A stretch of 64,000 nt of DNA from Bacillus sp. cl95. GTDB taxonomy: Bacteria; Bacillota; Bacilli; Bacillales; Cytobacillaceae. The stretch spans positions 186,001 through 250,000 of the forward strand of contig NZ_FOYF01000002.1 in the NCBI RefSeq assembly GCF_900115925.1, written 5' to 3'. The notes below the pieces were generated by a model. It ran no database searches, was not told where the DNA came from, and saw only the letters and a program-made list of their open reading frames with translations. This document shows positions 24,667 to 34,171 of this stretch, piece after piece (within the stretch, counting starts at the first letter, position 1; the number at the start of each line of letters is the position of its first letter). The position numbers were made by a program, and so were the translations under genes.

Positions 24667-27600
24667 ATGAGAAGGATATTATCACTTTTGCTAGCCTTCG
24701 TACTTGTAATAAGTACATTTTCAACACCTTTATCGTTACAGTCTGCCGCTGCAGAAAAGACTTACGAAAAAGTTGTACTTAGAGGCAATGCAGAGACGTT
24801 AGATTGGGGATCGGACAACAATCCATTGACTTATGATGAAACGGAAGGTAATTGGAAAACTAGTCCCATCAGTCTCCAAGGAGGCAAAGAAGTAGAATAC
24901 AAGTTTGTGATGGATGGAAACTGGATGAGTGGGGAAAACCTACGCTTTACACCACCTCAAACAGGAGATTATATTTTTGTATTTTATCCAGAGAATGAAA
25001 GAAAGGTAGATGTCAGGCTAGATTTTTCGAAATTCACTGGCAAGCTGACATTGGATGTAACTCTTCCAGCTGGTACACCAGAATGGATCACGCCGACTAT
25101 CGGTTCTTCACTAAATGGATTTAACTATGCAGTCACGCCGTTAACGAAAACTGCTGACGGCAAATGGACAGTAACACTCGCTGGAAATGAAAATGAATCA
25201 ATAGAGTACCTATATTCACTCGGAGATGCAAAATTCACCGAGAACCGAACAGAGAAAAGAAAAGCTACCTTTACAAAAGAAGGAACGGTCTATCAGGATT
25301 CCGTTGAAAAATGGAGTGGTGTACCCGTTGCCAAAGATGTAAAACATGACTATTCCATCTCTCCTGCGGTTCCTAGCAGCAATGATGAGGTAGAGGTTAA
25401 AGTAACGGTGAAACATTACGGCACGGTTGATGCAGGGGCCGTTTATTTTACTACGGATGGAAAACTTCCTAAAGGAGCAAGAGGAACTGTTACTGCAGGT
25501 AATGCCGTATCCTTAGTGGAAGATTCTGCAACCACTGAAAATGGAATTACAACCACTATATTTAAGGGGATCATTCCTAAACAAGCCAATGATACACCTG
25601 TGAAGTACATAATTGATGTTTGGGATCAAGATGGTGCAGGCTCTCAATTTGCTGATTCCAACAGTTTAGTAGCCAAAGATGCCACTTCCTTTGCCTATTA
25701 TGTGGATGATTTTCAATCGCCGCAATGGGCTAAGGATGCAACGATTTATCATATTTTTGTAGATCGCTTTAACGATGGCGATGTGAACAATAACCGCTCA
25801 GTAAATAAGGATTTGCCATATGATGAGCAGTTGAAAGGCTGGATGGGTGGAGATTTGAAAGGAATCCAGGATAAGTTGGATTACATTTCCGATTTAGGTG
25901 TAAATACCATTTGGATTTCTCCTGTTTTCAAGGGGCCGTACTCACATGGCTATCATCCGAAGGATTTCAAACAAATTGATGACCGCTTTGGTGATCCAGA
26001 AACAATGAAGGAATTAATAAAAGCGGCACATGCAAAGAATATCAAAGTCGTCTATGATTTTGTTGCTAATCATACCTCGAATCAGCATTCCTTCTTCCAG
26101 GATGCTTTAACAAAAGGGAAAGACAGCCCGTATTATAACTGGTATTCGTTCGAAGAATGGCCAAACAAATACAAAACGTTTTACGGCATTTCAGAACTGC
26201 CAGAATTGAACAATGAGAATCCTGAAGTAAGAAATTATATGATTAACGATGTAGTACCATATTGGTTGACGGAATTGGATTTCGATGGCTTCCGTCTTGA
26301 CTATGCGAAAGGTCCAAGTTATAGCTATTGGGTGGATTTCCGCCATAAAGTAAAGCAAACAAAACCTAATGCATTTATTTTCGGTGAGATTTGGGATAGC
26401 AGAGAAAAAATCAATTCATACGCAGGGGAACTAGATGGAGCACTTGACTTCGTACTGAATGACGCGCTTGTAAATACTTTTGCTAAAAACCAATCAATGA
26501 CTGAATTAAGCGATACTATTAATGCAAACATTGAGACTTATCCGAAAGAATATGTAATGTCTTCTTTCTTGGATAGTCATGATAAACCACGCTTTATCTT
26601 TGAAGCTGGTGGAGATGTCGAAAAGTTGAAGCTTGCTGCTTCCACGCAATTGACTTTGCCTGGCGCACCTGTCATTTACTATGGTGACGAAGTGGGGCTG
26701 TCACAAAGTAAAGACCATAACTCTGTGAGTGACTGGAAAGATCGTTACTACCGTGAATTTATGGTGTGGGATGAAGCGAAGCAAAATCAGGATTTAAAGA
26801 GTTATTATAAGAAACTAATTAGCCTTAGGAATAAAGAAAAGGCGTTAAGAACTGGCGATTATCAAAAATTATTTGCTGACCAAAATGTGTTGGCATACGA
26901 ACGTGAAGATGAGACAGGGAAATTCCTTGTTGTTGTAAACAAAGGTTCAGAGAATAAAGAAATCGATGTGAATCAACTTTATAATCAAACGGAAATCCAA
27001 AATGTTACTTTAACTGATGCTTTAGGTACAGAAAAAATCTCAAATGATGCTGAAGGAGATCTTACTTTTACAAGTGAAGGTAAAGGCTTTGAGATTTATG
27101 AAGTGGAAGGGACTTTAGAATACTCGGATCAACCGTTAGATCGTAACAAAGTCTACAATAAGGTGGTTCTTAGAGGTTCTGCACCATTAACATGGTCAGA
27201 GGACAATCAGCCACTAACTTACGATTCTGTTGAGAAAGTATGGAAGAGTAATCCAGTTAGCTTAACAAAAGGGGAAAAAGTCGAATTTAAATTTGTAAGA
27301 GACGAGCAATGGCTTGAAGGGGACAATTTATCTTTTGTTCCAGAGTTTAGTGATAAATATGTCTTCGTGTTCCATGCTTTGGATCAACGTAAAATAGACG
27401 TTCGCCTCGCTGAGCAAAAGGTAACAACGAAAGTTAAGGTTCATTACCAACCGAAAGCAGGAGATATAAAGGATTGGAACCTATGGGTGTGGGCAGAAGG
27501 AAAGGATGGAAAGGCATATCCTTTCACTGGTCAAGACTCATTTGGGAAATATGCTGAAATAGAGCTTGATGGCGACCATAACCGAGTAGGATTCATTGTT

Positions 27601-30306
27601 CGCACAGATAGCTGGGAGAAAGACGGCGGAGATCGCTGGATTGAAGATGTATGGTACGGACAGGATGAAGTATGGATAAAAGCGGGCGACGATAAAGTAT
27701 ATTTAAGTCCTCCAGATGGCGAATATCGTGATTTGCCAGTTTACGATGAACTAGAAGTAACTTTTAATTATTACAGATATGACCTGAACTATAAGGATTG
27801 GGATATTTGGGTTTGGACAGACAAATCAGAGGGACAGGCATTGCCGCTCTCTAAAGAAACTTCATTTGGTAAACAAGGTACGATTAAGTTGACGAATTTA
27901 AACGGTGCCTCAAAAGTAGGTTTTATTGTTCGTAAATCGGACTGGTCTGCGAAAGATATTGCAGAAGATCGATACATCACAGATTTTACAAGTGATGGAA
28001 AAGCTCAGGTATGGTTGGCTCAAGGTCAAAAACGGATTTATGATAATCCAGCAAAAATTGATCGTAATCCACGTATTATCAAAGCGGCAATCGACGAACT
28101 AAACAAAATCTCATTTGAGACAAACTTTCCGTTCGCCATTGAAGAAGGAAAAAATCCAGGAATCGTTTTAGATGGAGCAGCAATTAAGAGTGTTGAAGCT
28201 GTAGGGGATACTAAGACCGGATTAACAAATAAAGTCACCATTACGACGGAAGAAGAGCTTGATCTTGCGAGAGTTTACAAGATTAGTAAAGAAGGCTTTG
28301 GAGATGCAACCGTCACGATGGGGAAAGTAATTGGTAGCCAGTCATTTGAAGACCGTTTTTATTATGCAGGAAGTGACCTTGGAAACACTTATTCTAAGGA
28401 AAAAACGAAGTTCCGATTATGGGCACCAACTGCAAGTGAAGCTAAATTAGTTACTTATGAAAAATGGGATAGCCCTCAAGGACAAGAAATTGCGATGACA
28501 CGTGCTGAAAATGGTACATGGACCGCACAACTGAATGGTGACCAAAAAGGACTTCTTTACACGTACAAAGTGAAAATCGGCGATACGTGGAATGAAGCGG
28601 TAGATCCATATGTTCGTGCCGTAGCGGTCAATGGAGACAAAGGTGCGGTAGTCGACTTAAGCAAGACAACTCCGAAGGATTGGAAAAAGAAAAAGCCGAT
28701 CTTTAATAATCCTGAAGACGCGATTATTTATGAGACACACGTCCGTGATCTTACTATCCAAGCGGAGAGTGGAGTCAGCAAAGCCAATAAGGGTAAATTC
28801 CTAGGCGTAGCAGAAAAGAATACTAAAGGCCCGAATGGCGTGAAAACAGGTTTGAGCCATATCAAAGACCTTGGTGTTACTCACGTACAATTTATTCCGA
28901 TGTATGATTACAATACAGCTAGTGTGGATGAGACAAAACTTGATCAACCACAGTATAACTGGGGATATGATCCTAAGAACTACAACGTTCCAGAGGGATC
29001 TTATTCAACAGATCCATATTCACCGACGGTCAGAATTAATGAAATGAAGCAAATGATTCAAGCGCTTCATGATAACCAGCTTCGCGTTGTGATGGACGTT
29101 GTTTACAATCATATGTTTAATGCTTTCGAATCAAACTTCCACAAACTTGTACCTGGTTACTATTACCGTTACAACGATGATGGAACGCTAGCTAACGGAA
29201 CAGGAGTAGGGAATGATACTGCGTCAGAACATAAGATGATGCGCAAATTCATCGTAGACTCTGTTACGTATTGGGCGAAGGAGTACAATATTGATGGATT
29301 CCGTTTCGATTTGATGGGTATCCATGATGTGGAAACAATGAATCAAGTTCGTGCAGCGCTTGATAAAATCGATCCTTCCATCATTGTCATTGGGGAAGGA
29401 TGGGATTTGAATACTCCGCTGGATCCAGCTCAAAAAGCAAATCAAAAGAATGCATCTAAAATGGACGGTATCGCTCATTTTAATGATGACATTCGTGATG
29501 GATTAAAAGGAAGCGTGTTCGAGGAAAAAGATAATGGTTTCATTAACGGGAAATCAGGCATGGAAACACGCATCAAAAAAGGTGTTGTTGGTGGAATCAC
29601 ATACAATGATACTATCAAAACATTTGCAAAAGATCCTGAACAAACAGTTACTTATGTAGAAGCACATGACAATCATACGCTTTGGGATAAGTTAAAGCTT
29701 ACAAATGGAAATGATACTGATGCCGATCGCAAAAAGATGCACAAATTGGCAAGCTCGATTATATTGACATCTCAAGGTGTTTCTTTTGTACATGCGGGTC
29801 AGGAATTCATGAGAACAAAGAATGGAGATCATAATAGCTATAAGTCTCCAGATAGCGTAAACCAACTTGACTGGAAACGAAGAAGCGAATTTAATGCAGA
29901 AGTGGAATACTTTAAAGGTCTGGTAAAGCTCAGAAAAGCTCATAAAGTATTCCGTTTGACAACAGAGGAAGAGATAAAGAAAAAGCTTACTTTTATCGAA
30001 TCTCCTAAAAATACTGTTGCTTTTGCCTTAAATGAAAATAAAAATGGTACAGAGAAAATCGCAGTTGCTTACAATGCGAATCGCACTGCTGTTGAAGTTA
30101 AATTGCCTGCAAAAGGCAATTGGCACATCCTAGTTAACGGTGAGAAAGCTGGTAACAAGTCACTCGGAGTTATTAAAGGTGACAAAGTAACAGTTCCACC
30201 TTTAAGTACGTATGTGCTTGAATTGAATCATGATGGAACCATTCACGAAATTTTTGAGTGGTTAAAGAAATTTCAATTTCAATTATTTACAAGATTCTCT
30301 TGGTAA
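24667..30306 (+). CDS. Secreted bifunctional amylopullulanase (alpha-amylase plus type I pullulanase)
   Basis: 1,879 residues, exported (signal peptide 1 to about 29, AAA|EK). Order: an X25/CBM-like domain (about 32-120), further beta domains, then a first GH13 catalytic domain (about 350-760) with likely catalytic Asp545 (GFRLDYAKG), Glu574 (FGEIWDS) and Asp639 (FLDSHDK). A second X25-like domain follows (about 830-920), then two CBM41-type modules with WNLWVW and WDIWVW (about 922-1130). A CBM48 and a second GH13 pullulanase domain with YNWGYDP (1430-1436) complete it, with Asp1548, Glu1577 and Asp1668. It should cleave alpha-1,4 and alpha-1,6 bonds of starch, glycogen or pullulan outside the cell, like the two-domain amylopullulanases of alkaliphilic Bacillus. 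The C-terminus has no S-layer, LysM or LPxTG signal. Confidence 0.93.
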   Translation: MRRILSLLLAFVLVISTFSTPLSLQSAAAEKTYEKVVLRGNAETLDWGSDNNPLTYDETEGNWKTSPISLQGGKEVEYKFVMDGNWMSGENLRFTPPQTGDYIFVFYPENERKVDVRLDFSKFTGKLTLDVTLPAGTPEWITPTIGSSLNGFNYAVTPLTKTADGKWTVTLAGNENESIEYLYSLGDAKFTENRTEKRKATFTKEGTVYQDSVEKWSGVPVAKDVKHDYSISPAVPSSNDEVEVKVTVKHYGTVDAGAVYFTTDGKLPKGARGTVTAGNAVSLVEDSATTENGITTTIFKGIIPKQANDTPVKYIIDVWDQDGAGSQFADSNSLVAKDATSFAYYVDDFQSPQWAKDATIYHIFVDRFNDGDVNNNRSVNKDLPYDEQLKGWMGGDLKGIQDKLDYISDLGVNTIWISPVFKGPYSHGYHPKDFKQIDDRFGDPETMKELIKAAHAKNIKVVYDFVANHTSNQHSFFQDALTKGKDSPYYNWYSFEEWPNKYKTFYGISELPELNNENPEVRNYMINDVVPYWLTELDFDGFRLDYAKGPSYSYWVDFRHKVKQTKPNAFIFGEIWDSREKINSYAGELDGALDFVLNDALVNTFAKNQSMTELSDTINANIETYPKEYVMSSFLDSHDKPRFIFEAGGDVEKLKLAASTQLTLPGAPVIYYGDEVGLSQSKDHNSVSDWKDRYYREFMVWDEAKQNQDLKSYYKKLISLRNKEKALRTGDYQKLFADQNVLAYEREDETGKFLVVVNKGSENKEIDVNQLYNQTEIQNVTLTDALGTEKISNDAEGDLTFTSEGKGFEIYEVEGTLEYSDQPLDRNKVYNKVVLRGSAPLTWSEDNQPLTYDSVEKVWKSNPVSLTKGEKVEFKFVRDEQWLEGDNLSFVPEFSDKYVFVFHALDQRKIDVRLAEQKVTTKVKVHYQPKAGDIKDWNLWVWAEGKDGKAYPFTGQDSFGKYAEIELDGDHNRVGFIVRTDSWEKDGGDRWIEDVWYGQDEVWIKAGDDKVYLSPPDGEYRDLPVYDELEVTFNYYRYDLNYKDWDIWVWTDKSEGQALPLSKETSFGKQGTIKLTNLNGASKVGFIVRKSDWSAKDIAEDRYITDFTSDGKAQVWLAQGQKRIYDNPAKIDRNPRIIKAAIDELNKISFETNFPFAIEEGKNPGIVLDGAAIKSVEAVGDTKTGLTNKVTITTEEELDLARVYKISKEGFGDATVTMGKVIGSQSFEDRFYYAGSDLGNTYSKEKTKFRLWAPTASEAKLVTYEKWDSPQGQEIAMTRAENGTWTAQLNGDQKGLLYTYKVKIGDTWNEAVDPYVRAVAVNGDKGAVVDLSKTTPKDWKKKKPIFNNPEDAIIYETHVRDLTIQAESGVSKANKGKFLGVAEKNTKGPNGVKTGLSHIKDLGVTHVQFIPMYDYNTASVDETKLDQPQYNWGYDPKNYNVPEGSYSTDPYSPTVRINEMKQMIQALHDNQLRVVMDVVYNHMFNAFESNFHKLVPGYYYRYNDDGTLANGTGVGNDTASEHKMMRKFIVDSVTYWAKEYNIDGFRFDLMGIHDVETMNQVRAALDKIDPSIIVIGEGWDLNTPLDPAQKANQKNASKMDGIAHFNDDIRDGLKGSVFEEKDNGFINGKSGMETRIKKGVVGGITYNDTIKTFAKDPEQTVTYVEAHDNHTLWDKLKLTNGNDTDADRKKMHKLASSIILTSQGVSFVHAGQEFMRTKNGDHNSYKSPDSVNQLDWKRRSEFNAEVEYFKGLVKLRKAHKVFRLTTEEEIKKKLTFIESPKNTVAFALNENKNGTEKIAVAYNANRTAVEVKLPAKGNWHILVNGEKAGNKSLGVIKGDKVTVPPLSTYVLELNHDGTIHEIFEWLKKFQFQLFTRFSW

Positions 30307-30317
30307 ATGAAATGATG

Positions 30318-30348
30318 AAGCTCCTGTTTTTAAACAGGGGCTTTTTTT
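30318..30348 (+). terminator. Terminator after amylopullulanase
   Basis: AAGCTCCTGTT / AACAGGGGCTT stem with one G-U pair, then TTTTTTT. Confidence 0.85.
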
Positions 30349-30403
30349 GATGTAGTATTAAAAGGTTTTTCTTTCAAAATTTTCCGTCTATTATTATAAT
30401 AGA

Positions 30404-30425
30404 AAAATGAATAGTTATTCATTTT
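30404..30425 (+). promoter_or_regulatory. Perfect 22-bp palindrome at the ysmA promoter (TetR/FadR-like operator)
   Basis: AAAATGAATA and TATTCATTTT are perfect inverted arms separated by GT. They start four bases after a TATAAT (30395-30400) and end just before AGGAGG at 30426. The location is that of a repressor operator. The TGAAT/ATTCA half-sites resemble the FadR box, but the spacing is shorter than the FadR consensus. Which regulator binds is unknown; FadR or another TetR protein is the first guess. Confidence 0.65.
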
Positions 30426-30440
30426 AGGAGGCTGAAGAAT

Positions 30441-30905
30441 ATGAGCAAAATGACATACATTCAAGATATGGACAGTTGGACAAAAGGGTTTGATTTTTTT
30501 AGCCCGGTCAAAGTGAGATTTTCAGAAACGGACATGTTTGGTCATTTGAACAATACAGTGACTTTTGCATATTTTGAAGAAGCAAGGATTGAATATTTTA
30601 AAAGCAAAGGATTTATGCAGGATTGGATCAATCCAAAGAATGAAACGATTCCTGTAGTAGCTAATTTGCAATGTGATTATGTGAAACAGGTTTTCTTTGG
30701 GGAAGAACTTAGGATTTATGTGAAAGCAGATACCATTGGAACGTCTTCTGTGGACCTTCATTACATGGCAACACGAAAAGATGGGGAAGTTTGTTTCACA
30801 GGCAGGGGAACGGTAGTTCAGATTTCAAAAAAGACGGGAAGAGGCGTTCCGTGGACGGAAGAAATGAAGGGATTATTCCTCTCAAACACTAACGTTCAAG
30901 CTTAA
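30441..30905 (+). CDS. ysmA: YsmA-like acyl-CoA thioesterase (hot-dog fold)
   Basis: 154-residue 4-hydroxybenzoyl-CoA thioesterase/YbgC-type protein. The motif VRFSETDMFGHLNNTVTFAYFEEAR holds the catalytic Asp and the HLNN signature. It likely hydrolyses acyl-CoA. In B. subtilis ysmA sits between sdhB and gerE, so its place is conserved apart from the insertion upstream. AGGAGG precedes ATG 30441. A palindromic operator covers its transcription start. Confidence 0.85.
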   Translation: MSKMTYIQDMDSWTKGFDFFSPVKVRFSETDMFGHLNNTVTFAYFEEARIEYFKSKGFMQDWINPKNETIPVVANLQCDYVKQVFFGEELRIYVKADTIGTSSVDLHYMATRKDGEVCFTGRGTVVQISKKTGRGVPWTEEMKGLFLSNTNVQA

Positions 30906-30961
30906 AACATAACAAAAACACATTTTTATCACTATTTCATTCTCCAAGCATAAATATAGTC

Positions 30962-30989
30962 ACTTCATAAGAATTGTTCACATAGTATA
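30962..30989 (+). promoter_or_regulatory. SigK-type promoter of gerE
   Basis: AC (30962-30963), 17 bases, CATAGTATA (30981-30989) fits the SigK consensus AC-N16/17-CATANNNTA. gerE is known to be transcribed by mother-cell SigK in B. subtilis. Confidence 0.78.
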
Positions 30990-31053
30990 TGGTGACTAAA
31001 TATATACCCATCCCACGATTCATAACTGGCGAAGGCAAGGAGGGTTACAATAC

Positions 31054-31278
31054 TTGAAAGAGAATGAATACACGCACAAGCCGTTACTCACCAAACGTGA
31101 AAGAGAAGTATTCGAGTTATTAGTTCAAGACAAAACAACGAAGGAAATCGCTGGTGAATTGTTTATAAGCGAAAAAACGGTTCGTAATCACATTTCCAAT
31201 GCTATGCAAAAGCTTGGTGTTAAGGGGCGTTCACAAGCAGTTGTAGAGCTCCTCCGTATGGGAGAGCTAGAACTTTAA
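31054..31278 (+). CDS. gerE: Spore coat transcription factor GerE
   Basis: 74-residue LuxR/FixJ-type DNA-binding protein consisting only of a helix-turn-helix domain. It is nearly identical to B. subtilis GerE, including [20 protein letters not shown] and the C-terminus LLRMGELEL. It regulates late mother-cell genes, including coat genes, with SigK RNA polymerase. It starts with TTG 31054 after AAGGAGGG. It is monocistronic, between a SigK promoter and a terminator. Confidence 0.97.
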   Translation: MKENEYTHKPLLTKREREVFELLVQDKTTKEIAGELFISEKTVRNHISNAMQKLGVKGRSQAVVELLRMGELEL

Positions 31279-31281
31279 AAA

Positions 31282-31320
31282 AAACCGGCATCCTTCTAGG
31301 ACGCCGGTTTATATTTTATT
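31282..31320 (+). terminator. Terminator after gerE
   Basis: AAACCGGC / GCCGGTTT stem with inner TCCT/AGGA pairing, followed by an AT-rich, T-containing tail. The rest of the gap to 31572 shows no gene and no clear promoter. Confidence 0.8.
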
Positions 31321-31572
31321 ATCTTGGAAACACTGCTCCAACTATGGCAAGGACATGTTACTGGACTGTTTTTACAGTTTCATTCAAGATTCTATCCTAA
31401 AGTTCCGTCTTTTTTCACAATAAGCTTGGCATTGCAGATTTCAATCTTGAAATTTTGATGAAAAAAGGTGAAAATAAAATCACGAGGATGGCCAATAGCT
31501 TCTAGAGCTAGCATAAATGGTTTAGGCGCATTCGTTAGCTGGAATAGGTGAGAGCCGGAGGAGCTGTAGAGG

Positions 31573-32022
31573 ATGAAAGTTGAAAATGCACAAATTACTG
31601 ACATGACTGTCGTAGCGAATATTGAAAAAGAATTAAGGTATATTTCTGGGATTATCAAGCAAAAAGGAAGGGAAATCCTAAGTAATTATACGATTACACC
31701 TCCTCAGTTCGTTGCATTGCAATGGCTTTTTGAAGACGGAGATATGACAATTGGTGAATTATCCAATAAAATGTTCTTAGCATGTAGCACAACAACAGAC
31801 CTTGTTGATCGTATGGAGAAGAATGAATTGGTCATGCGCGTAAAAGATCCGAATGACCGAAGAGTGGTTCGTATCCATTTGCTTTCTGAGGGAGAGCGGA
31901 TTATTGAAGAAGTAATCAAGAAGCGACAAGGCTACTTAAATGAAGTATTAACAAACTTTTCTGATGAAGAAATTCAGATTCTTCAAGGAAGCTTGACGAA
32001 ACTGCATCAAGAAATGCGTTAA
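31573..32022 (+). CDS. ysmB: MarR-family transcriptional regulator
   Basis: 149-residue winged-helix regulator. The DNA-binding core covers about residues 45-110, with TIGELSNKMFLACSTTTDLVDRMEKNEL and the wing DPNDRRVVRIHLL. It matches B. subtilis YsmB by position between gerE and racE. Its targets are unknown. It ends 19 bases before racE, with which it is probably cotranscribed. Confidence 0.88.
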   Translation: MKVENAQITDMTVVANIEKELRYISGIIKQKGREILSNYTITPPQFVALQWLFEDGDMTIGELSNKMFLACSTTTDLVDRMEKNELVMRVKDPNDRRVVRIHLLSEGERIIEEVIKKRQGYLNEVLTNFSDEEIQILQGSLTKLHQEMR

Positions 32023-32041
32023 CAAATGAGGCGGGATACAA

Positions 32042-32842
32042 TTGAAGAAATCAATAGGTGTTATTGATTCAGGCGTTGGAGGTTTGACTGTTGCCAGAGA
32101 AATTATGAGGCAGCTCCCCAACGAAAAAATCACCTATCTAGGTGATACGGCAAGATGCCCGTATGGACCAAGACCTGAGCATGAGGTAAAAAAATTCACT
32201 TGGCAGATGACCAACTTCTTATTGGGGAAAAATATGAAGATGCTGGTGATAGCCTGTAATACAGCAACTGCGGTTGCATTAGATGAAATTCGCAAAAAAT
32301 TGGATATACCTGTGATTGGGGTTATTTACCCAGGTGCAAGAGCAGCTATCAAAATGACGGACAACTATCAAATTGGTGTAATTGGCACGTCAGTCACCGT
32401 CAAAAGCGGGGCATACGAAAAAGCGTTAAAATCGCTTAATAGTAAGGTGGCCATTCAGAGTCTTGCGTGTCCGAAGTTTGTGCCACTCGTTGAAAGTGGA
32501 GAATACGATGGACCTTTAGCTAGCAAAGTTGTAGAGGAATCATTGCAGCCTCTAAAGAATCAAAGGTTGGATACATTGATACTGGGTTGTACGCATTATC
32601 CTCTATTGGAGCCACTTGTGAAAGAAACGATGGGCGACAAGGTGAATATTATCAGTTCAGGTGATGAGACAGCCCGAGAAATCAGTACGATTATACAACA
32701 TTATGGTTTGCTGGAGACAGATGAGGACGAACCACACCATGAATTCTTCACAACTGGGTCTAGCGAAATCTTTTCAAAGATTGCTTCTAGTTGGATTGGT
32801 AAACCGATTACGAATGTTGAAACCATTAAATTAGGTACATAA
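32042..32842 (+). CDS. racE: Glutamate racemase
   Basis: 266-residue racemase that makes D-glutamate for peptidoglycan. The two catalytic cysteines are in [11 protein letters not shown] and [13 protein letters not shown], and the N-terminus [17 protein letters not shown] is canonical. It starts at TTG 32042 with GAGGCGGG upstream. It follows ysmB and precedes gerM as in B. subtilis, and is closed by its own terminator. Confidence 0.95.
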   Translation: MKKSIGVIDSGVGGLTVAREIMRQLPNEKITYLGDTARCPYGPRPEHEVKKFTWQMTNFLLGKNMKMLVIACNTATAVALDEIRKKLDIPVIGVIYPGARAAIKMTDNYQIGVIGTSVTVKSGAYEKALKSLNSKVAIQSLACPKFVPLVESGEYDGPLASKVVEESLQPLKNQRLDTLILGCTHYPLLEPLVKETMGDKVNIISSGDETAREISTIIQHYGLLETDEDEPHHEFFTTGSSEIFSKIASSWIGKPITNVETIKLGT

Positions 32843-32844
32843 GA

Positions 32845-32875
32845 AAGCAATTCCTTCAAAGGAATTGCTTTTTTT
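32845..32875 (+). terminator. Terminator after racE
   Basis: Perfect AAGCAATTCC / GGAATTGCTT stem with a six-base loop, then TTTTT. Confidence 0.88.
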
Positions 32876-32993
32876 GTCGGAAATTGAATCATAAAAACAT
32901 TGCAAGGAATGTCCTATTTTTATTTCTAAGTCGGTCTAAATTTTGAATAGGCTCGTATACATGATAGTACAAACTGTCTTAGGAGGGATTGCA

Positions 32994-34058
32994 ATGTCTA
33001 TAAATAAAAAAACAACTTTAGTTTCCGCAGTATTGGTATCATCGGTTCTTCTATCTGGCTGCGGGCTGTTCGGTGGTGAAGCGCAAAAGAAAATTGATCC
33101 GCCAAAAAGCGTAACTTATACGAACGATGGCAATAAGACAACCGTAACGGAAGCTGGAAAAGACAGCGCTAAAGAAGAAGGAGTTCAAAATTCATTAAAA
33201 ACAGAACTATACCTTCTCGATAAAAATGGTTATGTTGTGCCGCAAACATTAGAATTGCCAAAGACTGATGGGGTGGCAAAACAAGCAGTCGAATATCTCG
33301 TGGAAAATGGACCTGTCAGCGAAATGCTGCCAAACGGATTTAGAGCAGTATTACCTGCAGAAACACAAGTATCTGTCGCAATTAAAGATGGAGTGGCAGT
33401 AGTAGACTTCTCTAAGGAGTTTAAGAACTATCAGCCAGAGGATGAGCTGAAGATTCTTCAGTCTGTTACTTGGACGCTCACTCAATTTGATTCAGTCAAA
33501 GAAGTGAAGATGAAAATGAATGGCCATGAGCTAACTGAAATGCCTGTGAATGGAACTCCAATCAGCGAAGGTATGACAAGGGCCAGCGGAATTAATATTG
33601 ACACATCTGAAGTAACAGATATCATGAATACAAAACCAGTAACGGTTTACTACCTTGGTGGAGAAGAAGGTTCTTATTACTATGTTCCTGTTACTCGCCG
33701 TGTAAGTAACAACATGAAGGATAATGTCGAGGCGGTTGTCAATCAACTCGTTCATGGTCCTGGTAATTCATCAAGCCTAATGAGCGATTTCCAAGCGGGT
33801 GTCAAATTAGTGGAAGCTCCAAAAGTGGAAAATGGAAAAGTTACTCTGAACTTTAATGAGTCCGTTTTTGGCAGCTTTGAAGAAAAAGTGATTTCCCAAC
33901 ACCTTTTGAATGCGCTGGTTCTTTCATTAACAGAGCAAAAAGGCATTGAAAGTGTAGCTGTCATGGTAAATGGCAAAGCTGAACTTGTGGATGAGGAAGG
34001 CAAGAAGTTAACAGAGCCAGTAACTCGTCCAGAAAAAGTCAATACGGGTAGTTTCTAA
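32994..34058 (+). CDS. gerM: Spore germination/sporulation lipoprotein GerM
   Basis: 354-residue lipoprotein with signal peptide and lipobox LLSGC (lipidated Cys about 24). Two GerMN domains follow, about residues 75-190 and 215-335, each with the VAVVDFSKEF / VTLNFNESVF type strand. GerM is needed for engulfment-stage assembly of the forespore channel and for germination in B. subtilis. An in-frame TTG at 32943 exists, but ATG 32994 has AGGAGGG and begins the signal peptide. The upstream GTATACATGATAG resembles a SigE -10 box only weakly. Confidence 0.92.
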   Translation: MSINKKTTLVSAVLVSSVLLSGCGLFGGEAQKKIDPPKSVTYTNDGNKTTVTEAGKDSAKEEGVQNSLKTELYLLDKNGYVVPQTLELPKTDGVAKQAVEYLVENGPVSEMLPNGFRAVLPAETQVSVAIKDGVAVVDFSKEFKNYQPEDELKILQSVTWTLTQFDSVKEVKMKMNGHELTEMPVNGTPISEGMTRASGINIDTSEVTDIMNTKPVTVYYLGGEEGSYYYVPVTRRVSNNMKDNVEAVVNQLVHGPGNSSSLMSDFQAGVKLVEAPKVENGKVTLNFNESVFGSFEEKVISQHLLNALVLSLTEQKGIESVAVMVNGKAELVDEEGKKLTEPVTRPEKVNTGSF

Positions 34059-34093
34059 TAAAAGATATTTGTTATACTATATGTGTACAATAA

Positions 34094-34124
34094 AAGAGGC
34101 AGACATGAGCTGCCTCTTCTTTAT
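34094..34124 (+). terminator. Terminator after gerM
   Basis: AAGAGGCAG / CTGCCTCTT perfect 9-bp stem, seven-base loop, then a T-rich tail. Confidence 0.82.
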
Positions 34125-34171
34125 TTTAATAAGCAAGAATGGTCTTTGAAATGGATAGGAGGAACTGCAAC

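Noticed and set aside
24667-30306. Frameshifted C-terminal sortase signal in the amylopullulanase
   Set aside because: The terminator starts about 12 bases after the stop, leaving no room for a hidden LPxTx-membrane-tail segment.
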